The notes beneath the pieces were generated by a model that worked only from the letters and a program-made list of their open reading frames with translations, had not been told where the DNA came from and ran no database searches. Positions 34,881 through 44,700 of a stretch of 64,000 bases of DNA are shown one piece after another. A program made the translations under genes and the position numbers. Position 1 is the first letter of the stretch; the number at the start of each line of letters is the position of its first letter. Source of the DNA: Sulfitobacter sp043557345 (GTDB lineage Bacteria > Pseudomonadota > Alphaproteobacteria > Rhodobacterales > Rhodobacteraceae); contig NZ_JBIFFV010000009.1 in NCBI RefSeq assembly GCF_043557345.1, positions 122,474-186,473 of the forward strand, in the 5' to 3' direction.

Positions 34881-37800
34881 GCGCCGCCCCGACCGAGGAC
34901 GCCACGCCGCCCGCGAGCACCGCCTCGGGCACCGCGCTTTTTGTGCGCCGCCCGATCCTCGCCTTCGTGCTGAACGCGCTGATCGTTTTGGCAGGCATCG
35001 CCGCGCTTTTCGGCGCGGAGGTGCGGGAACTGCCCAATGTCGACCGGCCCGTGGTCACGGTCACCACGTCCTTTGCGGGCGCCTCCCCGGAATCCGTGGA
35101 TCAGGAGCTGACGGGGCGAATCGAAGGCGCCGTGGGGCGGGTCTCGGGCGTGCGGGCAATTTCATCGAACTCGCGGTTTGGCCGTAGCCGGGTCACCTTG
35201 GAGTTCAACGACAGCACCGATATCGACGTGGCCGCGACCGATGTGCGCGATGCGGTGGCGCGGATCGTGAACCAATTGCCCGACGGGGCCGACCAGCCGC
35301 AGATCGTCAAGGCCGATGCCAATGCCCAGCCGGTGATGCGCATCGCCGTGACTTCCATGGGTCGCTCGCCAGAGGAGCTCACCAAACTGGTGCAGGACCG
35401 CGCCGAAGACCGGCTGATCTCGGTCAACGGCGTGGCGGATTTGCAGATCTACGGCGACCGTGAGCCTTTTTTCCGCGTCGATATCGACCAGTTGGAACTG
35501 GCGAGCCGGGGCCTCACCCTAGGCGACATTCAGCGCGCCTTGGCCGATGTGGCCTATGACGCGCCCGCGGGCGATCTGGCGGGCGACCGCCAGTCGATCA
35601 ACGTGCGCACCACGGCCAGCGTCGTCACCACACAGGCGTTCGAGGCGATGGAGATCAAGCAGAACGTGCGGCTCGGCGATGTCGCCAGCGTCACGCTCGG
35701 CCCCGCCGAGGGGGAGACGATCCTGCGTGCCAATGGGCAATTGGGCCTCGGCATTGGCATCATCCGGCAGGCCACGTCGAACACGCTTGAGATCTCGCGC
35801 GATGTGCGCGCCGTGGTGGGGGAGTTGAACGAGACCCTGCCCGAGGACGTGCGGATTTTCGTGACCTCGGACGATGCGACCTTTATCTCGGGCTCGATCC
35901 GCGAGGTGCTCTCGACGCTGGCCTTTGCTGTGGGCATCGTGGTGGCGGTGATTTTTGTCTTCCTGCGCGATTTCCGCGCCACGCTGATCCCGGCGCTGAC
36001 CCTGCCCGTGGCGCTGATCGGCACTTTGGCGGCGATCTATCTGGTGGGCTTTTCGATCAACATCCTGACCCTTTTGGCGCTGGTTCTGGCCACCGGGATG
36101 GTCGTGGATGACGCGATTGTGGTGCTGGAGAATATCGTGCGCCAACGGGCGGCGGGCATGGGGCCGCGCGCGGCGGCGGTGCTGGGCACGTCGCAGGTGT
36201 TCTTTGCGGTCGTCACCACCACGGCCACGCTGGCGGCGGTTTTCGTGCCGCTGTCGTTCCTGCCCGGACAGGCGGGCGGGCTGTTTCGGGAGTTTGGTTT
36301 CACCCTCGCCATCGCGGTGATGCTGTCCTCGGTCGTGGCGCTTAGCCTTTGTCCGGTACTCGCCAGCCGCCTGCTGACCAAACCCGCAGCGGAGAACCCG
36401 CGCGGCCCCGTCGTCTGGCTTGGCAACCTGCTGTACCGCGCCTATGCGGCGACCCTCAGATGGGCGCTGGCGATGCCCTATGTTGTAGTGCTGATCGCGG
36501 CCTTCGTCGCGCTGACTGCGGTGCTGGTCTCCGGCGAGATCCGGCAAGAGTTGACCCCGCGCGAAGATCGCGCCGTGGCGCTGCTGAGCGTGACGGCCCC
36601 GCAGGGCGTCTCGCTCGATTATACCCAAAGCAAGATGCGCGAGATCGAAGACCTGATCACCCCACTGCAAGAGACCGGAGAGGTGACAAATATCTTTTCC
36701 ATCACCGGGTTTGGCGCGGACAATCGGGGTTTCATGGTCTTCACGCTCGCCGGTTGGGAAGACCGCGTGCGCAGTCAAGATGAGATTGTAGGCGAGATCA
36801 ACGGCAAGCTGGGCGGTATCGTGGGCGTGCGGGCCTTTGCGATTCAGCCGAACTCCCTCGGGATTCGCGGCGCGGGGCGGGGGCTGTCCTTCGCCATCAC
36901 CGGCAATAATTACGAGCAACTGTCCCAAGTCGCGCAAGCGATGGTGGACCTGCTGAGCACGAACCCCGCAATGGGACAGGTGCGGCTGGAATATGAACGC
37001 ACGCAGCCGCAGCTTTTCGTGCAAATCGATCGGACGCTGGCCGCTGACTTGGGCGTCGACATCACCGGGCTGGGGCAGGCTTTGCAGGCCATGCTCGACG
37101 GGCGCGAGGTGGCATCGGTCTTTATCGACGATACCAGCTATGGCGTGCAGATGCTGTCGACCTCGGACCCGGTGAACGACCCGCGCGACCTTGAGAACGT
37201 CTTTGTCCAATCGGGCAACGGGCAGATGATTTCGCTGGCCAGTTTCGTGACCCTTGAAGAGCGCGCCGTCGCGCCCGAGTTGGACCGCGAAGGGCAGAAC
37301 CGCTCGGTCGAGATTTCCGCCGGGCTGACGTCGGGCCTGTCGCTGGGCGATGCATTGGAACAGGTGCGCGCGGTCGGGCAGAAGGTGTTGGACGATGAAA
37401 ACCTGATCGTGCCGCTGGCCGAGGCCGCGGCGTTGGATCAAACCAGTTCGGGGCTTCTCGTGACCTTCGGCTTTGCGATCCTCGTGGTTTTCCTTGTCCT
37501 TGCCGCGCAGTTCGAAAGCTTCATCTCTGCCATTGTGGTGATGGCCACGGTGCCCTTGGGGCTGGCCTGCGCGATCTTTGCGCTGCTGATGACGGGGCAG
37601 AGCCTCAACGTCTACAGTCAGATTGGGCTGGTCATGCTGATCGGGATCATGGCCAAGAACGGCATTCTGATCGTCGAGTTTGCCAACCAATTGCGCGATC
37701 AGGGGGCGGATATCCACGAGGCGATCTTTGGCGCCTCCACCATCCGCCTGCGTCCGGTGATGATGACGATGACCTCGACCGTCTTGGGCGGTGTGCCGCT

Positions 37801-37996
37801 GATCCTCTCGGCGGGCGCGGGGGCCGAGGCGCGCGAGGCGCTTGGCTGGGTGATCGTTGGGGGGCTTGGCATGGCCACGCTTTCGACCCTCTATCTCACC
37901 CCGGTCGCCTATTTCCTGCTGGCGCGGTTCACCACGCCCAAAGCCGCCGAAGAAGCCCGGCTTCAGGCCGAATTGTCCCAAGCGCAGCCGGTCTGA
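34877..37996 (+). CDS. RND-family multidrug efflux permease
   Basis: The 1039-residue inner-membrane proton antiporter has the duplicated RND plan of 12 membrane segments and two large periplasmic loops. Seen: FVRRPILAFVLNALIVLAG (TM1), NVDRPVVTVTTSFAGASPES, the proton-relay Asp pair in GMVVDDAIVVLENI (TM4), and GIMAKNGILIVEFANQLRDQ with SAGAGAEAREALGWVI in the second half. It works with the adaptor encoded just upstream. No outer-membrane TolC-like gene is in the window, so it must use one encoded elsewhere. Substrates cannot be read from sequence. Very long open frames on its complementary strand are composition shadows. Confidence 0.94.
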   Translation: MSAAPTEDATPPASTASGTALFVRRPILAFVLNALIVLAGIAALFGAEVRELPNVDRPVVTVTTSFAGASPESVDQELTGRIEGAVGRVSGVRAISSNSRFGRSRVTLEFNDSTDIDVAATDVRDAVARIVNQLPDGADQPQIVKADANAQPVMRIAVTSMGRSPEELTKLVQDRAEDRLISVNGVADLQIYGDREPFFRVDIDQLELASRGLTLGDIQRALADVAYDAPAGDLAGDRQSINVRTTASVVTTQAFEAMEIKQNVRLGDVASVTLGPAEGETILRANGQLGLGIGIIRQATSNTLEISRDVRAVVGELNETLPEDVRIFVTSDDATFISGSIREVLSTLAFAVGIVVAVIFVFLRDFRATLIPALTLPVALIGTLAAIYLVGFSINILTLLALVLATGMVVDDAIVVLENIVRQRAAGMGPRAAAVLGTSQVFFAVVTTTATLAAVFVPLSFLPGQAGGLFREFGFTLAIAVMLSSVVALSLCPVLASRLLTKPAAENPRGPVVWLGNLLYRAYAATLRWALAMPYVVVLIAAFVALTAVLVSGEIRQELTPREDRAVALLSVTAPQGVSLDYTQSKMREIEDLITPLQETGEVTNIFSITGFGADNRGFMVFTLAGWEDRVRSQDEIVGEINGKLGGIVGVRAFAIQPNSLGIRGAGRGLSFAITGNNYEQLSQVAQAMVDLLSTNPAMGQVRLEYERTQPQLFVQIDRTLAADLGVDITGLGQALQAMLDGREVASVFIDDTSYGVQMLSTSDPVNDPRDLENVFVQSGNGQMISLASFVTLEERAVAPELDREGQNRSVEISAGLTSGLSLGDALEQVRAVGQKVLDDENLIVPLAEAAALDQTSSGLLVTFGFAILVVFLVLAAQFESFISAIVVMATVPLGLACAIFALLMTGQSLNVYSQIGLVMLIGIMAKNGILIVEFANQLRDQGADIHEAIFGASTIRLRPVMMTMTSTVLGGVPLILSAGAGAEAREALGWVIVGGLGMATLSTLYLTPVAYFLLARFTTPKAAEEARLQAELSQAQPV

Positions 37997-38080
37997 GCCC
38001 ATCCGATATTTGGGCATTGATGCAACTTCGCGCGGGAATGGGCGTTTAGCCCTGTAGGATCGAAGAGAGAGGGACAAAAC

Positions 38081-39640
38081 GTGCAGGGCGATTTGGAACT
38101 GGCTAAGACGAACCACGCGCAAGCGGCCAACGGCCAAAGCCTGTTCAATGACAAAACCACATGGCGCATCGCCCGGGCCGATCGGTTCGGCCTCATCGTC
38201 GATGCTGCGGATTATTTCCGGGTCTTGCGTGAGATTTTCCTCGGGGCGCGGCAGCAGTTGATGCTGATCGGCTGGGATTTCGATTTCGAGCTTGAGATGC
38301 TGCCCGGCGAAAGTGACGAAGACGGCAATGCGCCCGATGGGTTTCCCAACCAGCTTGGCGCTTTTGTCGAGGCGGTGGTGGAGCGGAGGCCGGAACTGAA
38401 TGTCTATCTGCTCAAATGGAATGGCGCCGTGCTGGCCGCGCCGGGGCGTCTGCTGCCCTCGCTGGCGCTGAGCCTTTTTGGCGGCGACCGGATTCACTTC
38501 GCGCTAGACGGCCACCACCCTTTTGGCGCTTGCCACCATCAAAAGATCGTCGTGGCCGACGATGCTCTGGCCTTTTGCGGCGGTATCGACGCGACCGAAG
38601 ACCGCTGGGACACGCCTGACCACCTGCCGCACGACCCGCGCCGCCTGCGCAAGGATGGCACGCCGTCCGACCCTTGGCATGATGCGACCTCGGCCATGTC
38701 CGGCCCTGCCGCCACGGCTTTGGGTGAGCTTTCGCGTCGGCGTTGGTTCCGCGCCACGGGGGATGAGATCGCGCGGCCCGAAGATGCGCCGATGTCCGAA
38801 TGGCCCCAAGACCTGCCGATTGATGCCGAAGGGGTTGAGGTGGGCATCGCCCGGACCGAGCCGCCTTTCGACGAAGAGCCGCTGATCAATGAGATCGAAC
38901 GTCTCTATATCGCGGGGATCCAATCGGCGCGTGACTATATCTATATTGAATCGCAGTATTTCGCAGCCGCTTCGGTCTGCGATGCGCTTAAAGCCCGGTT
39001 GGCCGAAGAGGACGGGCCTGAGATCGTCATCATCAACCCGCGAGATGCGGAATCCCAGCTGGAAGATGACGCCATGCATGTGCTGCGTGAGCGGCTTGTG
39101 GAAGACCTGAAACGCGCCGATCACCAAAACCGCTTTCGCATCTATTTCCCCGTCACCGAGGAGGGGGAGCCGATCTATGTTCATGCGAAGATCATGATCA
39201 TCGACGATCACCTTTTGCGCCTCGGCTCCAGCAACCTCAACAACCGCTCCATGGGGTTTGATACCGAATGCGATGTCGCGATCGAACGCCCCGCAAAGGT
39301 GATCGAAGGGTTCAGAACCCGGCTGATTGCCGAACACCTCGGCCTGTCGCCTGACCATGTGGCCGAGGTGATGGATGAAAAGAAGTCGATGATCGGCACC
39401 ATCGAAACCCTCAATCGCAGGAAGGGCCGCGGTCTGCGGGCGGTGTTTCGGGGCAGCGAGACTGTCGTCGGTGGTTTTCTTGCAGATACCCGCCTGCTCG
39501 ACCCGCGCTACCATCCGGGGGAGGCCACGACCACCGGGCGCGGCATCCGCCCACGTCACATGGCGCTGATCGCGGGCGGGCTGGGGCTTGCATGGCTGGC
39601 TTGGCGCAAATGGGGGCGGGGCGACGACCGGCGTTCGTAA
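38081..39640 (+). CDS. Phospholipase D-like/cardiolipin synthase-like protein
   Basis: The 519-residue protein has two HKD motifs: HQKIVVAD (His153, Lys155, Asp160) and HAKIMIID (His368, Lys370, Asp375), followed by LGSSNLNNRSMGFD. Between them is IYIESQYFAA, typical of PLD-type phospholipid enzymes. The C-terminus ends in a single hydrophobic segment (MALIAGGLGLAWLAWRKWGR), which suggests membrane anchoring. The family hydrolyses or transfers phosphatidyl groups; cardiolipin synthase and PLD activity cannot be separated here. GTG 38081 is preceded by AGAGAGGGA. It ends 3 bases from the convergent opgC. Confidence 0.87.
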   Translation: MQGDLELAKTNHAQAANGQSLFNDKTTWRIARADRFGLIVDAADYFRVLREIFLGARQQLMLIGWDFDFELEMLPGESDEDGNAPDGFPNQLGAFVEAVVERRPELNVYLLKWNGAVLAAPGRLLPSLALSLFGGDRIHFALDGHHPFGACHHQKIVVADDALAFCGGIDATEDRWDTPDHLPHDPRRLRKDGTPSDPWHDATSAMSGPAATALGELSRRRWFRATGDEIARPEDAPMSEWPQDLPIDAEGVEVGIARTEPPFDEEPLINEIERLYIAGIQSARDYIYIESQYFAAASVCDALKARLAEEDGPEIVIINPRDAESQLEDDAMHVLRERLVEDLKRADHQNRFRIYFPVTEEGEPIYVHAKIMIIDDHLLRLGSSNLNNRSMGFDTECDVAIERPAKVIEGFRTRLIAEHLGLSPDHVAEVMDEKKSMIGTIETLNRRKGRGLRAVFRGSETVVGGFLADTRLLDPRYHPGEATTTGRGIRPRHMALIAGGLGLAWLAWRKWGRGDDRRS

Positions 39641-39643
39641 AGG

Positions 39644-40885
39644 CTACGGGGCGGCTTCGGCGGTTGATGCTTCAAGCGGCGCGGGTGCGGGTTTGGGGTC
39701 AGCCGGTGCGTTTAGCACCCGCCGCGATGCCTCCGCAGCCCGCGCGATGGCGTAGAGCGCCAATGTGCCGGCGACCGGCAAGACCCAAGGCATCCACAGC
39801 GCCTTGGGCTGTGCCATCATCATGACCTGACAGACCAGTGCCAGAACGGTGCCGCTGGCAAAGATCAGCAGACCATGCCGACCGATCAGCCGCATAGGGC
39901 TGGCCATGGCATGGGCCGACAGGCGGGTAACGCTCTGCAATTGCGACAGGAAATATCCCAAGACCAAAATATGGATGAACCGCGGGGCGGAAAGATAGGT
40001 CTTGTCATGCGAGGTGATGTTGAAGGGCACGCCAGCCTCGCGCAGATGATGCATTTGCAGGTTCAGGAACTTGCCCAAACCCGGCACATAGCGCCATGCG
40101 AGAACGCCCAGCAGGACGGCGACAGAGAGCCAAAACAGAGCCTTCGACCGCGGGAAAAACCGATAGCCCTGCCGTTGACTCAGACCCACCAGCAGCCCGC
40201 AGACAAAGATCGCCTGCCATGCGAAAGGATTGAAGAACCAGCCGCCCGGGTTGGGGTAGTTCGGCAGGTTCAGCCGAAAGACACCGGTCAGCAACCAGAG
40301 CAACAGCGACAGCACAAGAAGCAGGCGCGGCCAACGCAGCCCCAGCATAATCGCCGCCGGGGCACAGATCAGCAGGACGGAATAGGCAGGCAGGATGTTC
40401 ACATAGCCGAATTGATGCGTCAAAAGCGGAATGCCGATCACGCTTTGGGTGGGGTTTTGAAAGACCTGACGCATGTTGATCTTGGTCAGGAACGGGGCCT
40501 CTGCGGTGATCTGGAAGGCGGCGGCGAAGATGCCCAAGGCCACTGCCGAAAGAAGGATTTGCACCACATAGAGCGACCACGCCCGCCTCCACAGCGGTGC
40601 GATGGCGCGCCAAAGGCCGTGGCGCACCCGGTCTCGCGCGATGAAACGCGGTGTATAGGCCAAGCCCGCGGCGATACCGGACATAAGAAAGAACGCCTCC
40701 GCCGCGTCGGCGAAACCGAGGTTGCGGATGGTCAGCGTCTCATAGGGGTTGCCCGGCACGTGGTTGATGAAAATCATCACCAGCGCCAGCCCGCGAAACA
40801 GGTCGATGCGCGGATCGCGGGCGGATTTGGGAGCCGCGCCCACAGCCCGTGCCGCAGGCGACAGGCCGGTGTTAGGCAGTGGCAT
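39644..40885 (-). CDS. opgC: OpgC-like membrane acyltransferase (glucan succinylation)
   Basis: The 413-residue integral membrane protein has about ten hydrophobic segments. The start of the fold, PRIDLFRGLALVMIFINHVPGN, and DAAEAFFLMSGIAAGLAYTP match the OpgC family. In Rhodobacter sphaeroides OpgC transfers succinyl groups to osmoregulated periplasmic glucans. Its start overlaps the end of opgH by 14 bases, making it the last gene of the opg operon. The N- and C-terminal tails are Ala/Pro-rich and variable. The family and operon position agree. Confidence 0.88.
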   Translation of the reverse strand: MPLPNTGLSPAARAVGAAPKSARDPRIDLFRGLALVMIFINHVPGNPYETLTIRNLGFADAAEAFFLMSGIAAGLAYTPRFIARDRVRHGLWRAIAPLWRRAWSLYVVQILLSAVALGIFAAAFQITAEAPFLTKINMRQVFQNPTQSVIGIPLLTHQFGYVNILPAYSVLLICAPAAIMLGLRWPRLLLVLSLLLWLLTGVFRLNLPNYPNPGGWFFNPFAWQAIFVCGLLVGLSQRQGYRFFPRSKALFWLSVAVLLGVLAWRYVPGLGKFLNLQMHHLREAGVPFNITSHDKTYLSAPRFIHILVLGYFLSQLQSVTRLSAHAMASPMRLIGRHGLLIFASGTVLALVCQVMMMAQPKALWMPWVLPVAGTLALYAIARAAEASRRVLNAPADPKPAPAPLEASTAEAAP

Positions 40886-42677
40886 TGGTCAGCTCCGCCG
40901 TTTTGGGGTCTGGCATGAGATGTTCGTCATTCCACGTCAGCCGCCAGACATCGCAGATACTGTCGTATGCCGCGACAACATCGAGCGGCGCGGCATCCTC
41001 GGGCACGGCGAAAAGACTGCGGGGCAGGGGGCGAGAGGTCCAGGCGATGAGCAGCGGGGCCAGCAGCATCGGGACCGCCACGGGCAGCAGCCAAACGGTC
41101 AGATCGGGCGCGATCCACTGCACCGCCGCGATGATCGCCGCACCGATGAACACGATCCACCGGCCCGCCGCCCAGCCATCGGCCAAGCTCAACTGGCCCT
41201 CGTTGCGTTGGTTGGCGGGCCAGCCGCCGTCTTGGCCCGAGAGGACCTGCATCACCGCGCGGCTATGATAGAGCAGCATCAAAGGGGCCAGAAGCGTGGT
41301 CAGCACGATCTCGGTCAGCACCGACAGCGCCATCCGCAGAGCGCGGCCAAAGTCGCGCGCTCGGTCGGTCAGAAGCGCATGGATCAGGATCAGCAGCTTT
41401 GGCACCACAAGCAGTCCCAATACTCCCAAGGCCAGCAGCGTGATCTCGCGCGTGCTGGTATCGGGGAAGACGGGGAAAAGCTGGTAGGGGCCGGGGAAAT
41501 ACTCAGGCGGCGGCGCATAGAGCGTGCTGACCGCCGAGGTGATCAGGAAGGCCGCCCAGAGAAGCGAGACGACATAGGCGGTCACGTTCTGCAAAAAGAC
41601 AAAGCGGCTCCACCCCGCCAAGCCGGGCGCAAAGATCAGCCGCGCATGTTGCAGGTTGCCTTGGCACCAGCGCCGCTCGCGCCGCGCGAAGGAGAGGACG
41701 TTCTCGGGGCCCTCCTCAAAGGAGCCGCCCAAAGTTTCATCCACTTCTACCTTCCAACCGGCGCGGGCGAGCAAGGCCGCTTCGACATAATCGTGACTCA
41801 GGATATGACCGCCCAAGGGCGGCGGGCCGGAAAGCTCGGGCAGGCCACAGCTTTCGGCAAAGGCGCGCACACGGATAATCGCGTTATGGCCCCAAAACGG
41901 CCCCGTCGCCCCTTGCATCCGGGCAAGGCTGCGGGTGAAAATCGGCCCGTGGAACCACGCGGCGAACTGCAGGGCGCGGCCAAAGAATGACCGCGCGCCG
42001 ATGATCTTGGGCAGGGTCTGCAAAAGCCCCAGCTGCGGATCGGCCTGCATCCGGGCGATCATGGCGCGGATCGTCTCGCCCTCCATCAGGCTGTCGGCGT
42101 CGAGGATCACCGCAAAGTCATAGGCTGCGCCATGGCTGCGAATGAACTCTTCGATATTGCCCGCCTTGCGGCCCGCATTGTCCTGCCGTCTGCGGTAGAA
42201 AATGCGGCCTTGGCCCTCGGTCTCCCGCAGCAGGCGGGCGAAGGCAAATTGCTCTTTCCCGGCCAGCGCATCATCGCGGGTGTCCGACAGAACGACGAAA
42301 TCCGCCGTAACCCCGGCTCGGGCGACGGAACGGTCGATGGCGGCGATGCGGGCGAAGGTGGTGAGCGGGTCTTCGTTGCAGATCGGCACCGCGATCACCG
42401 TGCGCGGCTGGGGTGCCTCAAGCGCGGGGCGGGGCGGCGTTGATCTGCCGCCGAAGAGCCCGATCAGCGCCAGCGACGCCCCCCAGGCCAGCCAAGCGGT
42501 GGTGGCGAAAACGAGCAGGGCGCGGAGGCCATCCCAGCCGCTGAAGCCGTTCCGCGCCGCGGCCTCGGCCAAAAGGGCCGAGGCAAGCGCCGCACACCCG
42601 AGTGACAACATCAGGGCGACCGCCCGTGCAAAACGGGTCGGGCCATCCGCCGCGATCTGCCTGTGCTGGGGTGTCAT
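40872..42677 (-). CDS. opgH: Glucan biosynthesis glucosyltransferase H
   Basis: The 601-residue inner-membrane GT2 enzyme polymerises UDP-glucose into the beta-1,2 glucan backbone. Seen: TVIAVPICNEDP (nucleotide binding), FVVLSDTRDDA, AVILDADSLMEGETI (DxD), HILSHDYVEAALLARAG (catalytic Asp) and ERRWCQGNLQHARLI (Q/RxxRW). Two N-terminal and several C-terminal membrane segments are evident. E. coli MdoH (847 aa) is longer; the shorter form lacks the long N-terminal cytoplasmic region. In this operon a 56-residue gene lies directly upstream and may supply part of that function. Confidence 0.94.
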   Translation of the reverse strand: MTPQHRQIAADGPTRFARAVALMLSLGCAALASALLAEAAARNGFSGWDGLRALLVFATTAWLAWGASLALIGLFGGRSTPPRPALEAPQPRTVIAVPICNEDPLTTFARIAAIDRSVARAGVTADFVVLSDTRDDALAGKEQFAFARLLRETEGQGRIFYRRRQDNAGRKAGNIEEFIRSHGAAYDFAVILDADSLMEGETIRAMIARMQADPQLGLLQTLPKIIGARSFFGRALQFAAWFHGPIFTRSLARMQGATGPFWGHNAIIRVRAFAESCGLPELSGPPPLGGHILSHDYVEAALLARAGWKVEVDETLGGSFEEGPENVLSFARRERRWCQGNLQHARLIFAPGLAGWSRFVFLQNVTAYVVSLLWAAFLITSAVSTLYAPPPEYFPGPYQLFPVFPDTSTREITLLALGVLGLLVVPKLLILIHALLTDRARDFGRALRMALSVLTEIVLTTLLAPLMLLYHSRAVMQVLSGQDGGWPANQRNEGQLSLADGWAAGRWIVFIGAAIIAAVQWIAPDLTVWLLPVAVPMLLAPLLIAWTSRPLPRSLFAVPEDAAPLDVVAAYDSICDVWRLTWNDEHLMPDPKTAELTNATA

Positions 42678-42682
42678 GGTGC

Positions 42683-42853
42683 TCAGGCCTTACGCCGCAG
42701 CAGAAATTCCCGCGCAAGGTCGGCCAGCCCGGCCAGATGGCCGCGCCGTTCCAAGCTTTGCCTTGGCATCGCAAGCGGGGCGGCGGGCGGCATCCAATTC
42801 TCGGCCTCGCCAGCCATTGCGGAAGTGGGGGTTGTCGCGTCTTGAAGGGTCAT
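42683..42853 (-). CDS. opgI: Small ORF between opgG and opgH (opgI position)
   Basis: A 56-residue ORF: ATG 42853 overlaps the opgG stop by four bases (ATGA) and its TGA ends 5 bases before the opgH start. It fills the whole gap between the two genes. The sequence (TSAMAGEAENWMPPAAPLAM then PRQSLERRGHLAGLADLARE) is soluble, with a PP-A-PLAMP-SL stretch reminiscent of the cytoplasmic N-terminus of long MdoH proteins. From memory, a small gene called opgI holds this place in the R. sphaeroides opgGIHC operon with no known function. The symbol is given by position; homology is not shown. Confidence 0.65.
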   Translation of the reverse strand: MTLQDATTPTSAMAGEAENWMPPAAPLAMPRQSLERRGHLAGLADLAREFLLRRKA

Positions 42854-44451
42854 GCGTTGATCCATTGGTACACCCATGTCTCTGTCAGATTGCGGTCATA
42901 TCCCGATAGAACTGCCTTGATCTCGACGATGGCGTCAGGCTCGGCGCGCAGTTCCAACACCAGCCGCCATTCGTTTCTGCCATCCACCCGGCTCAGGATC
43001 GCCTCCACGATCTCGCCGTTCTGTGCGCTGGTGACGGGTTCGAGCTTGGCGTCGCTTGGCATGTCGCTGAGCTGCCCGCCGGCGAAGTCGATGACGAATT
43101 TGCGGGCCTCGGTGTCTGCCTCAACACCCGCCACCCCGCCATGGCCCGCGCGCAGCCGCACCACGCGGCCAAGGGTCTGCGGTGTTGCGCCCGGCGGGGT
43201 CATCCCCCAATGCATGCGGTAGCCATAAGCCAGTTCATCGCCCGCACGGGTCTCCCCTTCGGGGATCCAATAGGCCACGATGTTGTCATTGCCCTCCAAA
43301 TCCGAAGGTATCTCGACCAGCCGCAGTGTGCCTTTGCCCCAATCACCCATGGGTTCGATCATCAGCGAGGGGCGGCGTTCGTAATGGGCCTGCGCGTCGA
43401 GGTAATGCTCAAAGTCCCGGTTGCGCTGCGCCAGCCCGAAAGACCGCGGGCTTTGCGCCCCGAAATAAGAACTCGCCAAACGCGGCGGATTGTTCAGCGG
43501 GCGGCAGAGGGTGGTGTCCTTGCCTGTGTTCAGCACCAAGACTTCGCTGTCATGCACCGCGGGGCGGAAATCGTCGAAATTGCCTTTGTCCGCGCCATTG
43601 TGCAAAAACATCGAGGTCAGCGGCGCAATGCCAAGCTGTTTGATGTCTTCGCGCAGAAAGAGCCGCATGGTGACGTCGACGGTGGTATCTTCGCCCGGTG
43701 TGATCACGAATTGATAGGCCCCGGTCACCGAGGGGCTGTCGAGCGCGGCATAGATCGTGGCACTGTCGTCGCCCGGTTCGGGGCGGCGCAGCCAAACCTC
43801 GCGGAAGCGGGGGAATTCCTCGCCTTCGGGCAGGCCGGTGTTGACGGCCAAACCCCGCGCGCTCAGCCCATAGAGCGTGTCCTTGCCCAAGGCGCGGAAA
43901 TAGCTCGCCCCTTGGAAGACGATCAATTCATCGAAGATATCGGGACGGTTGAGCGGGGTGTGCAGTCGGAAACCGGCGACGCCCGGCATCCCGGCATTGG
44001 GGGGGACCGACTTGGCGAGTTCTCCGTCGTCATACTCGAAATCGGCGGTGGTAAAGCCCATCGGCTCCACCGCGTCGCCCCGGACTTCGTTGATCTTCAC
44101 CGCTTCCTTGAACAGCCAGCCGGGGTGGAAGGCGTGCAGCCTGAAGGCCACGCCTTTTTCCTGCCAACGGGCCTGCTCGGGCCGGAACCGTATGCGTTGG
44201 TAGGCGTCGTAATCAAGATCGGCTAGAAAGCCTTCGACGGGCTTCGGCGCGGCATAGGATGTCTGCGCCAACTGCCGCATGTCTTCGACGAGTTTGTCGA
44301 AGGTGAAAGAGGCGTCAGGCACCTCTTGCGCATGGCTGTACTGCGGCATCAGGGCAGCGGCAAAGGACGCGGCAGAGAGGGTTAGAAACTGACGTCGCTT
44401 CAGGTTGTCGGGTCGCAGATTATTAGGTCGTGCGGGTCGGGAATTCGGCAA
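42850..44451 (-). CDS. opgG: Periplasmic glucan biosynthesis protein, OpgG/OpgD (MdoG) family
   Basis: The 533-residue exported protein is needed to build and branch osmoregulated glucans. The N-terminus has NLKRRQFLTLSAASFAA and ends at SHA before QEVPDAS; the RRxFL run looks like a twin-arginine signal, as in E. coli OpgD rather than the Sec-type OpgG. The MdoG domain follows (FRPEQARWQEKGVAFRLHAF, HPGWLFKEAV, IEPMGDWGKGTLRLVEIP, AYGYRMHWG). No ATG is available; TTG 44451 with GAGG 7 bases upstream is the likely start. It is first in the opgG-opgI-opgH-opgC operon. The 249 bases upstream hold its promoter but no motif I can name. Confidence 0.9.
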   Translation of the reverse strand: MPNSRPARPNNLRPDNLKRRQFLTLSAASFAAALMPQYSHAQEVPDASFTFDKLVEDMRQLAQTSYAAPKPVEGFLADLDYDAYQRIRFRPEQARWQEKGVAFRLHAFHPGWLFKEAVKINEVRGDAVEPMGFTTADFEYDDGELAKSVPPNAGMPGVAGFRLHTPLNRPDIFDELIVFQGASYFRALGKDTLYGLSARGLAVNTGLPEGEEFPRFREVWLRRPEPGDDSATIYAALDSPSVTGAYQFVITPGEDTTVDVTMRLFLREDIKQLGIAPLTSMFLHNGADKGNFDDFRPAVHDSEVLVLNTGKDTTLCRPLNNPPRLASSYFGAQSPRSFGLAQRNRDFEHYLDAQAHYERRPSLMIEPMGDWGKGTLRLVEIPSDLEGNDNIVAYWIPEGETRAGDELAYGYRMHWGMTPPGATPQTLGRVVRLRAGHGGVAGVEADTEARKFVIDFAGGQLSDMPSDAKLEPVTSAQNGEIVEAILSRVDGRNEWRLVLELRAEPDAIVEIKAVLSGYDRNLTETWVYQWINA

Positions 44452-44700
44452 AACAATACCTCGGGAGACACGTTAAGAGTGTGCAATTTTCCCCTATCTA
44501 ATCTTTTCGCGCGTGCTGGAAACTTGATTTTACAACTTTCAGCGGAATGCTGCAGAGCAGCGCGGAAAACCGCCGATGGCCGCGCCGTGCAGATGGGCCT
44601 GCACAAAATTTTGCCTTGAATTCCGTGGGATCGCCGCTTTTTTGTGACAATCGCCTTTAGGGTGGGCGCGCCCCGACCCCGGGCCGGAGCGCGAAACGCA

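Noticed and set aside
35519..38497. A 992-codon open frame on the minus strand opposite the RND pump
   Set aside because: The plus strand encodes a full RND permease with all motifs. The antisense product is Arg/His/Gln-rich with no recognisable domain, as expected from complementing GC-rich codons.
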